Below the pieces are notes generated by a model. The model searched no databases and had not been told where the DNA came from. It was given only the letters and a program-made list of their open reading frames with translations. A stretch of 64,000 bases of DNA from Providencia stuartii. Lineage in GTDB: Bacteria > Pseudomonadota > Gammaproteobacteria > Enterobacterales > Enterobacteriaceae. Position numbers and translations under genes: made by a program. Positions 40,693-52,863 of the stretch are shown in pieces (position 1 is the stretch's first letter; each line of letters starts with the position of its first letter). Location of the stretch: NCBI RefSeq assembly GCF_029277985.1, contig NZ_CP119546.1:1240001-1304000 (forward strand), read 5' to 3'.

Positions 40693-41209
40693 TTATCTTG
40701 TTGGGAAAATCACCACTGCGGTAAAGCACACCGCTGTTAACCTATAATGTGTGCTTAATACATGTCAGATTGCCGCTCTTTTATCCGCATCATACAAAAA
40801 ATTTCACCTAATTTAATAAAACCATCTTAGTTCTCGCTAGTTTTGCTGAAAGGATTTAGCTTTTGCGAAAAATATGCTAGCCTTAGAAGATGTTTCTATG
40901 GGGAGACATGGAATTGAAGAGAGATGAAGTGTTAAGAGTGGCATGATAACGCAAATTTGCTAACCTAAAATAGGTATATGATGAGTGAACTCACATTGCT
41001 ATTTTACTTTAAGGAAAACTGTTTTTAAGCGGCCGTATCTTGAAGACTAGGCTAAGCAAAGTCACTTAATAGGTTAAACAGCTTGAGTCTCGCACTGTTG
41101 CTGTTTGCATGTTAATCAACCTTGTTTGGGGCTAGAAAATATTTTTTATTTTAACTAGCTGATATTAATGGAATATAGAGGAAAGTTAACCTTATTATGC
41201 TTAGAACAT

Positions 41210-41238
41210 TTGTAGCGAAATTAAGGTTCGGGTATACT
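41210..41238 (+). promoter_or_regulatory. Candidate sigma-70 promoter of pyrG
   Basis: TTGTAG (41210-41215) and TATACT (41233-41238) are 17 bases apart, about 55 bases before the pyrG ATG. This is the best promoter match in the long mazG-pyrG spacer. Confidence 0.65.
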
Positions 41239-41278
41239 GTTTTCCCGTCCTGTTATATCCATCATCTTTTAAACCTAA

Positions 41279-44295
<3,017 letters not shown>

Positions 44296-44321
44296 TTAGA
44301 TATTAGGCTCAGTCATTAAAG

Positions 44322-44352
44322 AAAACGGGAGGCTCAGGCTTCCCGTTTTTTT
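44322..44352 (+). terminator. Terminator after eno
   Basis: AAAACGGGA (44322-44330) pairs with TCCCGTTTT (44341-44349) around a 10-base loop and runs into TTT. It closes the pyrG-eno unit. Confidence 0.92.
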
Positions 44353-44574
44353 ATTCAATATATTGAATCGTTGTAGGGATTCCGCTTATCTGTCGATAAA
44401 AGCGATAATTTTTTATGTATCAAATGAAAAAATAGCTAAATTGCGCGTTTCAGATCTCAATTTTTGATTATCCACATTTTCATTCCATTCAATTAACTCT
44501 ATATTTCCTCCACTGTAAATAAATATTAACAAGAGCTTGATGTGTTACCGCACTGATGAGCCAATGGAGTTAAC

Positions 44575-45960
44575 ATGGATGCTTCTGAATCCCTAAAACC
44601 TTCTGTGGGGCCAACCCCGTCCAATGTTAGGGGCTGGGTGATTTTAGCTATTGATATCGTATTGCTAATTTTACTTTTAAAGTATTTGCCTTTTGATGAT
44701 AAAGCAAATGCAGGCCTAGCAATGATGGTATTTATTGGTGTGCTTTGGTTAACTGAAGCTATACACGTGACTATCACTGCATTATGTATTCCAATTCTAG
44801 CGGTAGGGCTAGGGTTAATGAACACTGGGGATGCGTTGAAATCCTTCGCTAACCCAATCATTTTTCTATTCTTCGGTGGCTTTGCTTTGGCAACGGCTTT
44901 GCATATTCAAGGTCTAGATAGACTGATTGCTAACCGTTTGTTGATGATTGCCCGTGGGCGCTTATCTGTTGCAGTGGTGCTATTGTTCGGTGTTACTGCA
45001 TTACTTTCGATGTGGATTAGTAACACTGCGACTGCGGCGATGATGTTACCACTTGTATTAGGTATTCTCTCTAATTTAGATGTTCGCCATGAACGTAATA
45101 CATTCGTGTTTGTGTTACTCGGCGTTGCTTATAGTGCCAGTATTGGTGGGTTAGGGACTATTGTTGGTAGTCCTCCAAACGCAATCGCAGCATCTGCACT
45201 TGGTTTAGACTTTTTATCATGGATGAAATACGGCATTCCGATCATGGTTGTATTACTGCCTATGATGTTTGTGCTGATGTTTATGATGTTACGACCAAAT
45301 CTGAAGCACCGCTTTGAATTAGAACTTGAGCATGTGAAGTGGAATGGTAAACGTATCACTGCCATGATCATTTTCTTAATTGCGGTTGTTTGCTGGATTA
45401 CGAGTACGTTTATTAGTGATGCGTTAGGTGGTGTTAAAGACTTGGACACCATTATTGCTGTAAGTGCAGCAATTCTAATTGGGATTACTGGTGTTGCTAG
45501 CTGGGCTCAAATTCAGAAAAATACTGAGTGGGGTGTACTGATGCTGTTCGGTGGTGGTTTAACACTGAGCGCGATTTTAAGTTCATCTGGAGCAAGTAAG
45601 ATAATGGCTGACTGGATGCAAATGACATTTGGTCAAAGCCACTGGTTTGTTATTATTTTAGCGGTGACTACATTCATCATTATTTTAACAGAATTTACCA
45701 GTAATACGGCGAGTGCGGCGCTATTAGTTCCGATTTTTGCCACAGTCGCTGAAGCATTAGGCATGCCTCCAATGGTATTAACGATGATCATTGGTATTGG
45801 TGCATCTTGTGCCTTTATGTTACCTGTTGCAACACCTCCGAACGCTATTGTCTTTGGTTCTGGTTATATTAGACAGATAGAAATGGTCCGTGTTGGCGCG
45901 GTATTGAACGTAGCTTGTATCATTGTGATCTCACTGTTTGCTTGGTTCTTCTGGTTATAA
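44575..45960 (+). CDS. DASS/SLC13-type sodium:anion symporter
   Basis: Inner-membrane transporter of 461 aa with about 11-12 hydrophobic segments, probably for a dicarboxylate or related anion. Both halves carry the DASS signature: SMWISNTATAAMMLP with PPNAIAASALG, and TEFTSNTASAALLVPI with TPPNAIVFGSGY. The SNT motifs bind Na+ and substrate carboxylate. The exact substrate (succinate, citrate, tartrate, sulfate) cannot be told from sequence. It sits alone after eno, an accessory position not seen in E. coli. Confidence 0.88.
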   Translation: MDASESLKPSVGPTPSNVRGWVILAIDIVLLILLLKYLPFDDKANAGLAMMVFIGVLWLTEAIHVTITALCIPILAVGLGLMNTGDALKSFANPIIFLFFGGFALATALHIQGLDRLIANRLLMIARGRLSVAVVLLFGVTALLSMWISNTATAAMMLPLVLGILSNLDVRHERNTFVFVLLGVAYSASIGGLGTIVGSPPNAIAASALGLDFLSWMKYGIPIMVVLLPMMFVLMFMMLRPNLKHRFELELEHVKWNGKRITAMIIFLIAVVCWITSTFISDALGGVKDLDTIIAVSAAILIGITGVASWAQIQKNTEWGVLMLFGGGLTLSAILSSSGASKIMADWMQMTFGQSHWFVIILAVTTFIIILTEFTSNTASAALLVPIFATVAEALGMPPMVLTMIIGIGASCAFMLPVATPPNAIVFGSGYIRQIEMVRVGAVLNVACIIVISLFAWFFWL

Positions 45961-45997
45961 TGACCCAATAGTGAGTTCAAGATTAAATTTTTATCCC

Positions 45998-46023
45998 CTA
46001 GCGGCCTCAAGTGAGGCCGCTAG
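45998..46023. terminator. Terminator hairpin after the DASS transporter gene
   Basis: A perfect 12-bp stem (CTAGCGGCCTCA at 45998-46009, TGAGGCCGCTAG at 46012-46023) with a minimal loop. The tail is only moderately T-rich. It also stands close to the end of the convergent TPS-domain gene. Confidence 0.75.
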
Positions 46024-46075
46024 TGTTTAATAAGGCGTGTATTTTATTCTTTTAATAGTGACTTTAGTGATTCTT

Positions 46076-47011
46076 TTAAAAATTGGCACTTTGTCCGACT
46101 AAGGTTTGTTGGTTACTACCTAAACGTAATTGCCCCGTGATAGCCAACTGATTCTCACCTTGTAATGAAAAATTCATCGCTTCAATTAACCCATTAATAT
46201 CAATTCTATTTTGTGGACACATAAAACTGTCTTTACATTGATACCGATGACTTTCGAGCAAAATTGAACGCCCCATAAGTTTGGCATTTTCACTTAATTC
46301 AAAGTGACTTCCCTCACTATGCAAAGTTGTTGAACGGTATTTAGCACCTGAATGGAGTAAACCTTCACTAATAGACAAGTAAGCATTGCCTGAACTACTG
46401 AGATAGTTTTGAACTGCTGAGGTAATATTGACTGCATTTTGTAGTTTGATACGATCAGCAAACACATTAATTTTAGATAACTGTATAGGCACAGCCTGCT
46501 GCTGGCTGATGATGACTTGGCTACCTGGAGATACAGAGAATTTTAATTGCTTATAATCCTCAAGGGGTTTAGGGATAAGTTTATCTTGGTCTGTTTTATC
46601 TTTAATAAATTGCCTTTCGAAGTTACCTGCTATCAATGAAAGACTAGAAATATTACTTGCTGAGCCATTATGCCAAGTGATGCCATTAGGATTAGCAATC
46701 ACAAGGTTGGCCGTTTTACCTTTAATCGCAATAACGCCTTGGATATTGGTCGCTTCACTTCCTGTCACTTCCGCAAGGATCATTTTAGCGGCCTTACCAT
46801 CAAGAGTGCGATTATCTTGAATATCATTATTAAAAACTAAACCATGTTCATTAGAAGAGAGTGTTTCGAAACTATTGAATGAAATATGGTTTTTAAGCGG
46901 GGCGGCAATATTGATCGTTTTAGCTTGGTTGATATCAAGAGTAGAAGCCGATAAGTGAGTATGGACAAACAATAATACAAATGATGATATTTGGACGGTT
47001 AATAATTTCAT
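46076..47011 (-). CDS. Stand-alone TPS-domain (filamentous haemagglutinin N-terminal) protein
   Basis: Exported protein of 311 aa with a signal peptide (MKLLTVQISSFVLLFVHTHL, cleavage near SAS). Residues about 25-200 match the two-partner secretion domain of FhaB/haemolysin-type exoproteins: SFETLSSNEHGLVFNN, then IKGKTANLVIANPNGI with NPNGI at 107-111, and an LSLIAGN strand. The remainder is beta-helix-like and holds Cys259 and Cys265. Normal TpsA proteins are several times longer and paired with a TpsB pore gene; neither is here. The stop is followed by non-coding DNA, so it could be a truncated TpsA or a short secreted protein using a distant TpsB. Confidence 0.85.
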   Translation of the reverse strand: MKLLTVQISSFVLLFVHTHLSASTLDINQAKTINIAAPLKNHISFNSFETLSSNEHGLVFNNDIQDNRTLDGKAAKMILAEVTGSEATNIQGVIAIKGKTANLVIANPNGITWHNGSASNISSLSLIAGNFERQFIKDKTDQDKLIPKPLEDYKQLKFSVSPGSQVIISQQQAVPIQLSKINVFADRIKLQNAVNITSAVQNYLSSSGNAYLSISEGLLHSGAKYRSTTLHSEGSHFELSENAKLMGRSILLESHRYQCKDSFMCPQNRIDINGLIEAMNFSLQGENQLAITGQLRLGSNQQTLVGQSANF

Positions 47012-47224
47012 TGAGTGAAGCTCCTTGCAGTGAAAGATCCCTTTTACTGTTTGGTAGTATAGCTCCGTTTAACTCTTTCAGTTTGGCTAAAAAATAGAAT
47101 GTTCTGTTAAAAAATAAAATATCACTTCACTTAAATAAGCATCATATTAAACTCAGCTTTTCTATGTTTTTCTATATCATTTTTTGACGCTACAGACGTA
47201 ACTCACTTGGTTTATACATAATAA

Positions 47225-47251
47225 AAAGGGCCACAGATACAGTGGCCCTTT
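47225..47251 (-). terminator. Terminator of acrAB
   Basis: A perfect 10-bp stem (AAAGGGCCAC at 47225-47234, GTGGCCCTTT at 47242-47251) with a 7-base loop. On the minus strand it is followed by a T-run, 24 bases after the acrB stop. Confidence 0.9.
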
Positions 47252-47274
47252 ACGATTTATTCTAACTGAAATGG

Positions 47275-50200
47275 TTATTCAGTTTTTGCTGGTGAATGAC
47301 TATGTTCGATGTCTTCAGACTTATTCGAAAAGCGGCGACGGATCACCACGAAGAAGACTGGAACAAAGAAGATAGCTAATGAGGTTGCAGCGAACATACC
47401 ACCCAGTACACCAGTACCTACCGAGTTCTGTGCCGCAGAACCTGCACCATTACTAAATACCAGAGGGATAACACCGAGCATAAAGGCTAATGATGTCATC
47501 AGGATTGGACGTAAACGCATCTTAACCGCGTTAAGTGTCGCTTCGACTAACCCTTTACCTTCTTTTTCCATCAAGTCTTTGGCGAATTCAACAATCAAGA
47601 TTGCGTTTTTCGCCGATAACCCAATGGTTGTTAACAGACCGACCTTGAAGTAAACATCGTTAGACAGTCCACGAACAGAAGTAAACAGTAATGCACCAAT
47701 AATACCCAATGGTACGACTAACATGACTGAGAATGGTACAGACCAACTCTCATACAATGCCGCGAGACACAGGAAGACGACAATCAGTGAGATTGCGTAC
47801 AAAGCAGGTGCTTGGTTACCTGATAAACGTTCCTGATATGACATCCCCGTCCACTCATAGCCAATACCTTTTGGTAGGTTTTCAGTGGTGAGTTTCTCCA
47901 TCATCAGCATTGCGTCACCGGTACTTTGACCAGGTGCTGCTTGCCCTTGAATATTCATTGAAGGTACACCGTTATAACGCTCTAAACGTGGCGAACCATA
48001 TTTCCAAGGGTCTTGGGATTCATCCAAGAAGGCCGAGAAAGGTACCATGTTTCCTTGGGCGTTACGAACATACAGCGCGCTAATGTCAGATGGCAACATA
48101 CGGCTTTCTGCATCACCTTGTACATAAACTTTCTTAACACGACCGCGGTCGATAAAGTCGTTTACATAAGTACCACCAAATACGGAACTTAGCGTTGCGT
48201 TGATATCCGCGATAGCAACACCTTGAGCCTGTGCTTTTTGCTGGTCAATGTAGATTCGATACTGTGACGTATCATCCTGACCGTTCGGACGAACACCTTG
48301 CAAAATCTCAGGGTGCTGAGCTGCTAAGCCAAGTAATTGGTTACGTGCAGCCATTAAGGCATCATGCCCTAAGTTACCTTGGTCAACGAGCTCGAAGTCA
48401 AAACCGTTTGCAGTACCTAACTCAACAATAGCAGGTAGGTTAAAGGCATAGATCATGGCTTCTTGTTTCTGAGATAACGCTATGTTCGCACGCTGAACAA
48501 TGGCTTCAACATGGTTTTCATCGCCTTTACGTTCACTCCAATTTTTCAGAACGACGAACGCTAGACCCATGTTTTGGCCTTGACCTGCGAAGCTGAAGCC
48601 ACCAACGGTAAATACAGATTCAACGTTACGCTCTTCTTTGGTGTGGAAGTAAGTGTTAACTTCATCCAACACGGCTTGTGTTTGTTCTTGCGTTGATCCC
48701 GGTGGTAATTGAACCATCGCTAAGAATACCCCCTGATCTTCTTCTGGTAAGAATGAAGATGGGAGACGAACAAACATTAATGCCATACCTGCCACTAAAA
48801 TGAGATAGATGATCAGGTAACGGCCCGTACCATTGAGCATGCGGCTAACACTATCGGTATAGTGATGCGCTTGCTTTTCAAATGTACGGTTGAACCAACC
48901 AAAGAACCCTTTTTGGCTACCATGACTGCCTTTCTCAATTGGCTTCAACATAGTGGCACAAAGTGCAGGGGTCAGGATCATTGCAACGAATACGGACAGG
49001 ATCATTGCCGAAACGATGGTTACTGAGAACTGACGGTAAATTGCCCCTGTTGACCCTCCAAAGAAAGCCATTGGGATAAATACCGCTGATAGCACCATCG
49101 CAATACCGACCAACGCGCCTTGAATTTGTCCCATGGACTTTTTAGTCGCTTCTTTTGGCGGTAGACCTTCTTCTTGCATAACACGCTCAACGTTTTCGAC
49201 AACAACGATGGCGTCATCCACAAGAAGACCGATGGCAAGCACCATCGCAAACATGGTCAAGGTGTTTATCGAATAACCGAAAGCTGCCAAAACAGCAAAC
49301 GTTCCAAGTAAAACCACGGGTACAGCAATTGTTGGGATTAATGTGGCTCGAATATTCTGCAAGAACAGATACATAACCACGATAACCAACATGATCGCTT
49401 CGACTAGCGTTTTAACTACTTCGTTAATCGAAATTTTAACGAAAGGCGTTGTATCATATGGATAAACAATTTCTAGTCCTTCAGGGAAGAACGGTTCCAT
49501 ATTCGCCAGTGCAGCACGAACGTTGTTAGCAGTATCTAGTGCGTTAGCGCCTGTTGCGAGTTTAATACCGATCCCCGCCGCAGGTTTACCATTAAAACGG
49601 GCAATAGTACTGTAGTTTTCAGCACCTAACTCAACCGTTGCAAGATCTTTTAAACGCACCTGAGAACCATCCTGATTAACACGTAACAGGATATTGGCAA
49701 ACTCTTCAGGACTGTTTAAACGTGTTTGCGCGATGATTGAAACGTTCAAGCGTTGGCCATCAACTGGAGGTGTTCCCCCTAACTGACCTGCCGCAACTTG
49801 GTTGTTTTGCACTTTAATGGCATTGATAACATCATTTGTTGTCATGTTGTACTTCACGAGCTGTTCTGGTTTTAACCAGATACGCATCGCGTATTGCGTA
49901 CCAAACAACTGGGTTTCCCCAACACCATTGACTCGGCTAAGTGGATCCTTAATGTTTGAACCTACATAGTCGGCAATATCATATTGCCCCATAGAGCCAT
50001 CGGCAGAAACGAAACCAGCTACCATCAAGAATGAACTGGTAGATTTATCAACGCTGATACCTTGCTGCTGTACTTCTTGTGGTAGTAATGGCATTGCAAG
50101 TTGCAGTTTGTTTTGAACCTGAACCTGAGCAATATCACCATCAGTACCTGCTTCGAACGTCAGCATGATACTTGCAGAACCGGATGAATCACTGGTTGAT

Positions 50201-50436
50201 GACATATACACCAAGTTATCGATACCATTCATGTTCTGTTCGATAACCTGAGTCACTGTGTTCTGTACCGTCGATGCATCTGCGCCCGGATAGTTTGCCG
50301 AAATAGAAACGGACGGCGGTGCAATAGTCGGGTACTGTGCCACAGGTAACTTGATAATTGCCAACAGACCAGCAAGCATAGTAATAATCGCGATTACCCA
50401 TGCAAAAATTGGTCTATCTATAAAAAACTTAGGCAT
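47275..50436 (-). CDS. acrB: Multidrug efflux RND permease AcrB
   Basis: Inner-membrane proton-driven pump that forms the AcrAB-TolC complex and exports many drugs, bile salts and detergents. The 1053-aa protein has 12 membrane helices and two large periplasmic loops. The proton-relay aspartates are in [16 protein letters not shown] and the Lys in [13 protein letters not shown]. The start [17 protein letters not shown] is classical. It follows acrA by 15 bases. Length and motifs match E. coli AcrB (1049 aa). Confidence 0.97.
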   Translation of the reverse strand: MPKFFIDRPIFAWVIAIITMLAGLLAIIKLPVAQYPTIAPPSVSISANYPGADASTVQNTVTQVIEQNMNGIDNLVYMSSTSDSSGSASIMLTFEAGTDGDIAQVQVQNKLQLAMPLLPQEVQQQGISVDKSTSSFLMVAGFVSADGSMGQYDIADYVGSNIKDPLSRVNGVGETQLFGTQYAMRIWLKPEQLVKYNMTTNDVINAIKVQNNQVAAGQLGGTPPVDGQRLNVSIIAQTRLNSPEEFANILLRVNQDGSQVRLKDLATVELGAENYSTIARFNGKPAAGIGIKLATGANALDTANNVRAALANMEPFFPEGLEIVYPYDTTPFVKISINEVVKTLVEAIMLVIVVMYLFLQNIRATLIPTIAVPVVLLGTFAVLAAFGYSINTLTMFAMVLAIGLLVDDAIVVVENVERVMQEEGLPPKEATKKSMGQIQGALVGIAMVLSAVFIPMAFFGGSTGAIYRQFSVTIVSAMILSVFVAMILTPALCATMLKPIEKGSHGSQKGFFGWFNRTFEKQAHHYTDSVSRMLNGTGRYLIIYLILVAGMALMFVRLPSSFLPEEDQGVFLAMVQLPPGSTQEQTQAVLDEVNTYFHTKEERNVESVFTVGGFSFAGQGQNMGLAFVVLKNWSERKGDENHVEAIVQRANIALSQKQEAMIYAFNLPAIVELGTANGFDFELVDQGNLGHDALMAARNQLLGLAAQHPEILQGVRPNGQDDTSQYRIYIDQQKAQAQGVAIADINATLSSVFGGTYVNDFIDRGRVKKVYVQGDAESRMLPSDISALYVRNAQGNMVPFSAFLDESQDPWKYGSPRLERYNGVPSMNIQGQAAPGQSTGDAMLMMEKLTTENLPKGIGYEWTGMSYQERLSGNQAPALYAISLIVVFLCLAALYESWSVPFSVMLVVPLGIIGALLFTSVRGLSNDVYFKVGLLTTIGLSAKNAILIVEFAKDLMEKEGKGLVEATLNAVKMRLRPILMTSLAFMLGVIPLVFSNGAGSAAQNSVGTGVLGGMFAATSLAIFFVPVFFVVIRRRFSNKSEDIEHSHSPAKTE

Positions 50437-50451
50437 TAATCAACCGCTCCC

Positions 50452-51639
50452 TTACTTAGACTTTTGTTCAGGTTGAGCCTGATTGTCTATGGTTTGCGCT
50501 TCTAAATTAGCTTCCTTAGGAACGACAACAATACCGGGTTTGATTTTTTGTAGGCCAATCACAATCACGCGATCGCCATCCTTCAAGCCATCAGTCACCA
50601 GCCATTTGTTGCCTACAGCTTGTGCTGCTTTAACTTTTCTGACTTCAACTTTATTCTCGGCACCAACAACCATGACTTGAGCGTCACCTTGTGGCGTACG
50701 AGCTAAACCTTGCTGAGGAACCAGAATCGCTTTTTCCATAACACCATCTTCTAAGATAGCGCGCACAAACATTCCTGGCATAAGCTCTTTATTTGGGTTC
50801 GGGAATACTGCTCTCATCGTGATTGAACCTGTTGTCTCATCCACGGTGACATCAGAAAATTCCAGAGCTCCTTTTTGGGCATACTCTTGGCCATTATTAA
50901 TGACTAAGCTAACAGGGGCTTTGCCCGGCTCTTTTTGGAGAGCACCTTTTTCTATCTCATTACGTAGGCGTAAGAAATCCTCACTGGATTGCGTAACGTC
51001 AACATAGATAGGGTCTAGCTGTTGAACTCGCATCAACTCAGTCGCTTGTCCTGAAGCAACTAATGCACCTTCTGTGACATTAGATTTCCCAGTACGACCG
51101 CTGATAGGCGCAGTAACTTTGGTATAGTTTAGGTTAATACGCGCAGTCTCAACGGCTGCTTCTGCTGCCTTAACGGCTGCTAAAGCTTGAGCATAAGTTG
51201 AGGTGGCCTGATCGTATTCTTGCTTACTAATATAATTAGTGCCTAAAAGTGGTTTGTAGCGTTTTACAGTCAAACCCGCTAAGTTTGCGTTAGCTTGCGC
51301 TTTAGCAAGTTCCGCTTTAGCACTATCAAAAGTGGCTTGGAAAGGCGCTGGATCTATCTGATATAAAGACGTTCCGGCCTCAACATCGCTACCTTCTTTG
51401 TAGTTACGTTTGAGTATAATGCCACTTACCTGTGGGCGAACTTCTGCAATACGATATGCAGACGTACGACCTGGTAATTCAGTCTTGATAGTCAGAGGTT
51501 CGGCTTTAAGCGTAACAATTCCTACTTCAGGCGCCGGGCGTTCACCGCCACCTTTCTGTTCATCGTTACAACCTGATAAAGCTAAGCCACCTGAAAGAAC
51601 CAACAGAGCCAGAGGTAACACCCCTCTGTTTTTTCGCAT
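50452..51639 (-). CDS. acrA: Multidrug efflux periplasmic adaptor AcrA
   Basis: Membrane-fusion lipoprotein linking AcrB to TolC. The 395-aa precursor has a lipobox ending LSGC with Cys24 as the lipidated residue. A biotinyl-lipoyl-like domain (RPQVSGIILKRNYKEGSDVEAG), a long helical hairpin (about 95-165, Ala/Glu-rich) and beta-barrel domains follow. It is transcribed away from acrR, with the AcrR operator between. Confidence 0.97.
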   Translation of the reverse strand: MRKNRGVLPLALLVLSGGLALSGCNDEQKGGGERPAPEVGIVTLKAEPLTIKTELPGRTSAYRIAEVRPQVSGIILKRNYKEGSDVEAGTSLYQIDPAPFQATFDSAKAELAKAQANANLAGLTVKRYKPLLGTNYISKQEYDQATSTYAQALAAVKAAEAAVETARINLNYTKVTAPISGRTGKSNVTEGALVASGQATELMRVQQLDPIYVDVTQSSEDFLRLRNEIEKGALQKEPGKAPVSLVINNGQEYAQKGALEFSDVTVDETTGSITMRAVFPNPNKELMPGMFVRAILEDGVMEKAILVPQQGLARTPQGDAQVMVVGAENKVEVRKVKAAQAVGNKWLVTDGLKDGDRVIVIGLQKIKPGIVVVPKEANLEAQTIDNQAQPEQKSK

Positions 51640-51715
51640 AAGTTAACCTCAATTAATCAACATGAGTAAAAAACAATACAAGAAAATGGTAAACAATAAG
51701 ATTTATCACTATGCT

Positions 51716-51745
51716 ATAGTACAAACATACACGAATGTATGTAAA
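51716..51745 (-). promoter_or_regulatory. acrAB promoter overlapping the AcrR operator
   Basis: On the minus strand TTTACA (51740-51745) and TACTAT (51716-51721) are 18 bases apart, corresponding to the known E. coli acrAB promoter. The operator 51720-51743 covers it, so AcrR binding would block acrAB transcription. Confidence 0.75.
51720..51743. promoter_or_regulatory. AcrR operator in the acrA-acrR divergent region
   Basis: A 24-base inverted repeat with half sites ACATAC and GTATGT around ACGAAT. It differs at only a few positions from the E. coli AcrR operator (half sites TACATACA and TGTATGTA) and occupies the same place. It should give repression of acrAB and autoregulation of acrR. 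Confidence 0.85.
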
Positions 51746-51771
51746 TCAGCTTTGTATATAAACGAGTTACA

Positions 51772-52422
51772 ATGGCACGAAAAACTAAACAACAGGCCGA
51801 AGAAACCCGTCAGGAAATTTTAGATGCTGCCATCAAAACCTTCTCTGAACGAGGTGTTTCGGCGACATCGTTAGCCGATATTGCAAAGGCCGCTGGTGTA
51901 ACCCGCGGTGCGATATACTGGCACATCAAAAATAAGGTCGATTTATTCCACCAAGCTTGTGAATTTAGTGATAGCCAGATATTACAGGCCGAAAACTATT
52001 ATCGTCAGAAGTATAGTAATGATCCACTAGCAATTCTAAAAGAAATTTTAGTTTATATTTTGACAGATTTTATAGAAAGCCCTAAAAATCGCGCTTTAAT
52101 GGATATTCTTTTCCATAAGTGTGAATTGGTAGGTGAAATGGCTGTTATTGTGGATTTAAAAAGAGAAAACTATATGGCGAGCCATTATCGTATCATTGAA
52201 CATTTGCGTAGTTGTGTTGAACTAGGACAATTACCTGCGAACCTTGATTTAGAATGTGGTGCTATTATGGTACGAGCGATGATGGCGGGGCTATTGGAGA
52301 ACTGGTTATTACAGCCTGATAGTTTTAATATACAAAAACGTACTGAAATGCTGGTAGAAACCATGTTAGACGCATTGAAATACAGTCCATCTTTACGGCT
52401 AAAGACAGAACAGCCAGAATAA
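51772..52422 (+). CDS. acrR: TetR-family repressor AcrR
   Basis: Local repressor of acrAB. The 216-aa protein starts MARKTKQQAEETRQ and has the TetR helix-turn-helix at about residues 28-55 (VSATSLADIAKAAGVTRGAI, then YWHIKNK), then an all-helical ligand-binding domain. It is divergent from acrA, and its likely operator is visible between. No truncation or frameshift is seen, so regulation looks intact. ychN follows 13 bases later. Confidence 0.96.
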   Translation: MARKTKQQAEETRQEILDAAIKTFSERGVSATSLADIAKAAGVTRGAIYWHIKNKVDLFHQACEFSDSQILQAENYYRQKYSNDPLAILKEILVYILTDFIESPKNRALMDILFHKCELVGEMAVIVDLKRENYMASHYRIIEHLRSCVELGQLPANLDLECGAIMVRAMMAGLLENWLLQPDSFNIQKRTEMLVETMLDALKYSPSLRLKTEQPE

Positions 52423-52435
52423 TTGGAGAGAGGTT

Positions 52436-52789
52436 ATGTCATCAATTTTAATAATTGCTAATGGTGCTCCTTACGGTAACGAAACGTTATTTAACTCATT
52501 ACGGTTAGCAATCACACTAAAAGAACAACATCCGCAAACCGAACTGAAGTTATTTTTAATGTCGGATGCCGTTACGGCGGGAATTAAAGCGCAAAAGCCA
52601 AAAGAAGGTTATAATATTCAGCAAATGTTAGAAATTTTGACTGCACAGCAGGTGCCAGTGAAATTATGCAAAACCTGTACCGATGCACGTGGTGTTAGTG
52701 AATTAGCCCTAGCAGATGGTGTCGAGATTGGTACATTAGTTGAGCTCGCTGCTTGGACATTAGAAGCAGAAAAAGTTCTAACGTTTTAA
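52436..52789 (+). CDS. ychN: DsrE/YchN family protein
   Basis: Small cytoplasmic protein of the DsrE/DsrF sulfur-relay fold. The 117-aa product is almost co-linear with E. coli YchN (same length; ANGAPYG, LFLMSDAVTAG, GYNIQQMLEILTAQ, VKLCKTCTDARG). Cys residues in CKTC (about 78-81) are the likely sulfur-handling site. In E. coli it lies elsewhere; here it is 13 bases after acrR with a GGAGAG site, so it may be cotranscribed with the repressor. Confidence 0.93.
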   Translation: MSSILIIANGAPYGNETLFNSLRLAITLKEQHPQTELKLFLMSDAVTAGIKAQKPKEGYNIQQMLEILTAQQVPVKLCKTCTDARGVSELALADGVEIGTLVELAAWTLEAEKVLTF

Positions 52790-52863
52790 TTAGGACTCAA
52801 TGTGCTGTTAGTCTTTACTAGCAGCGCGCTTTATTTTATCTAAACAGAATCAAAAAACCTCTT

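Noticed and set aside
40978..41028. Possible 16-codon leader peptide before pyrG (MMSELTLLFYFKENCF)
   Set aside because: No good ribosome binding site, no following attenuator hairpin that would couple it to pyrG, and it lies upstream of the best promoter match.
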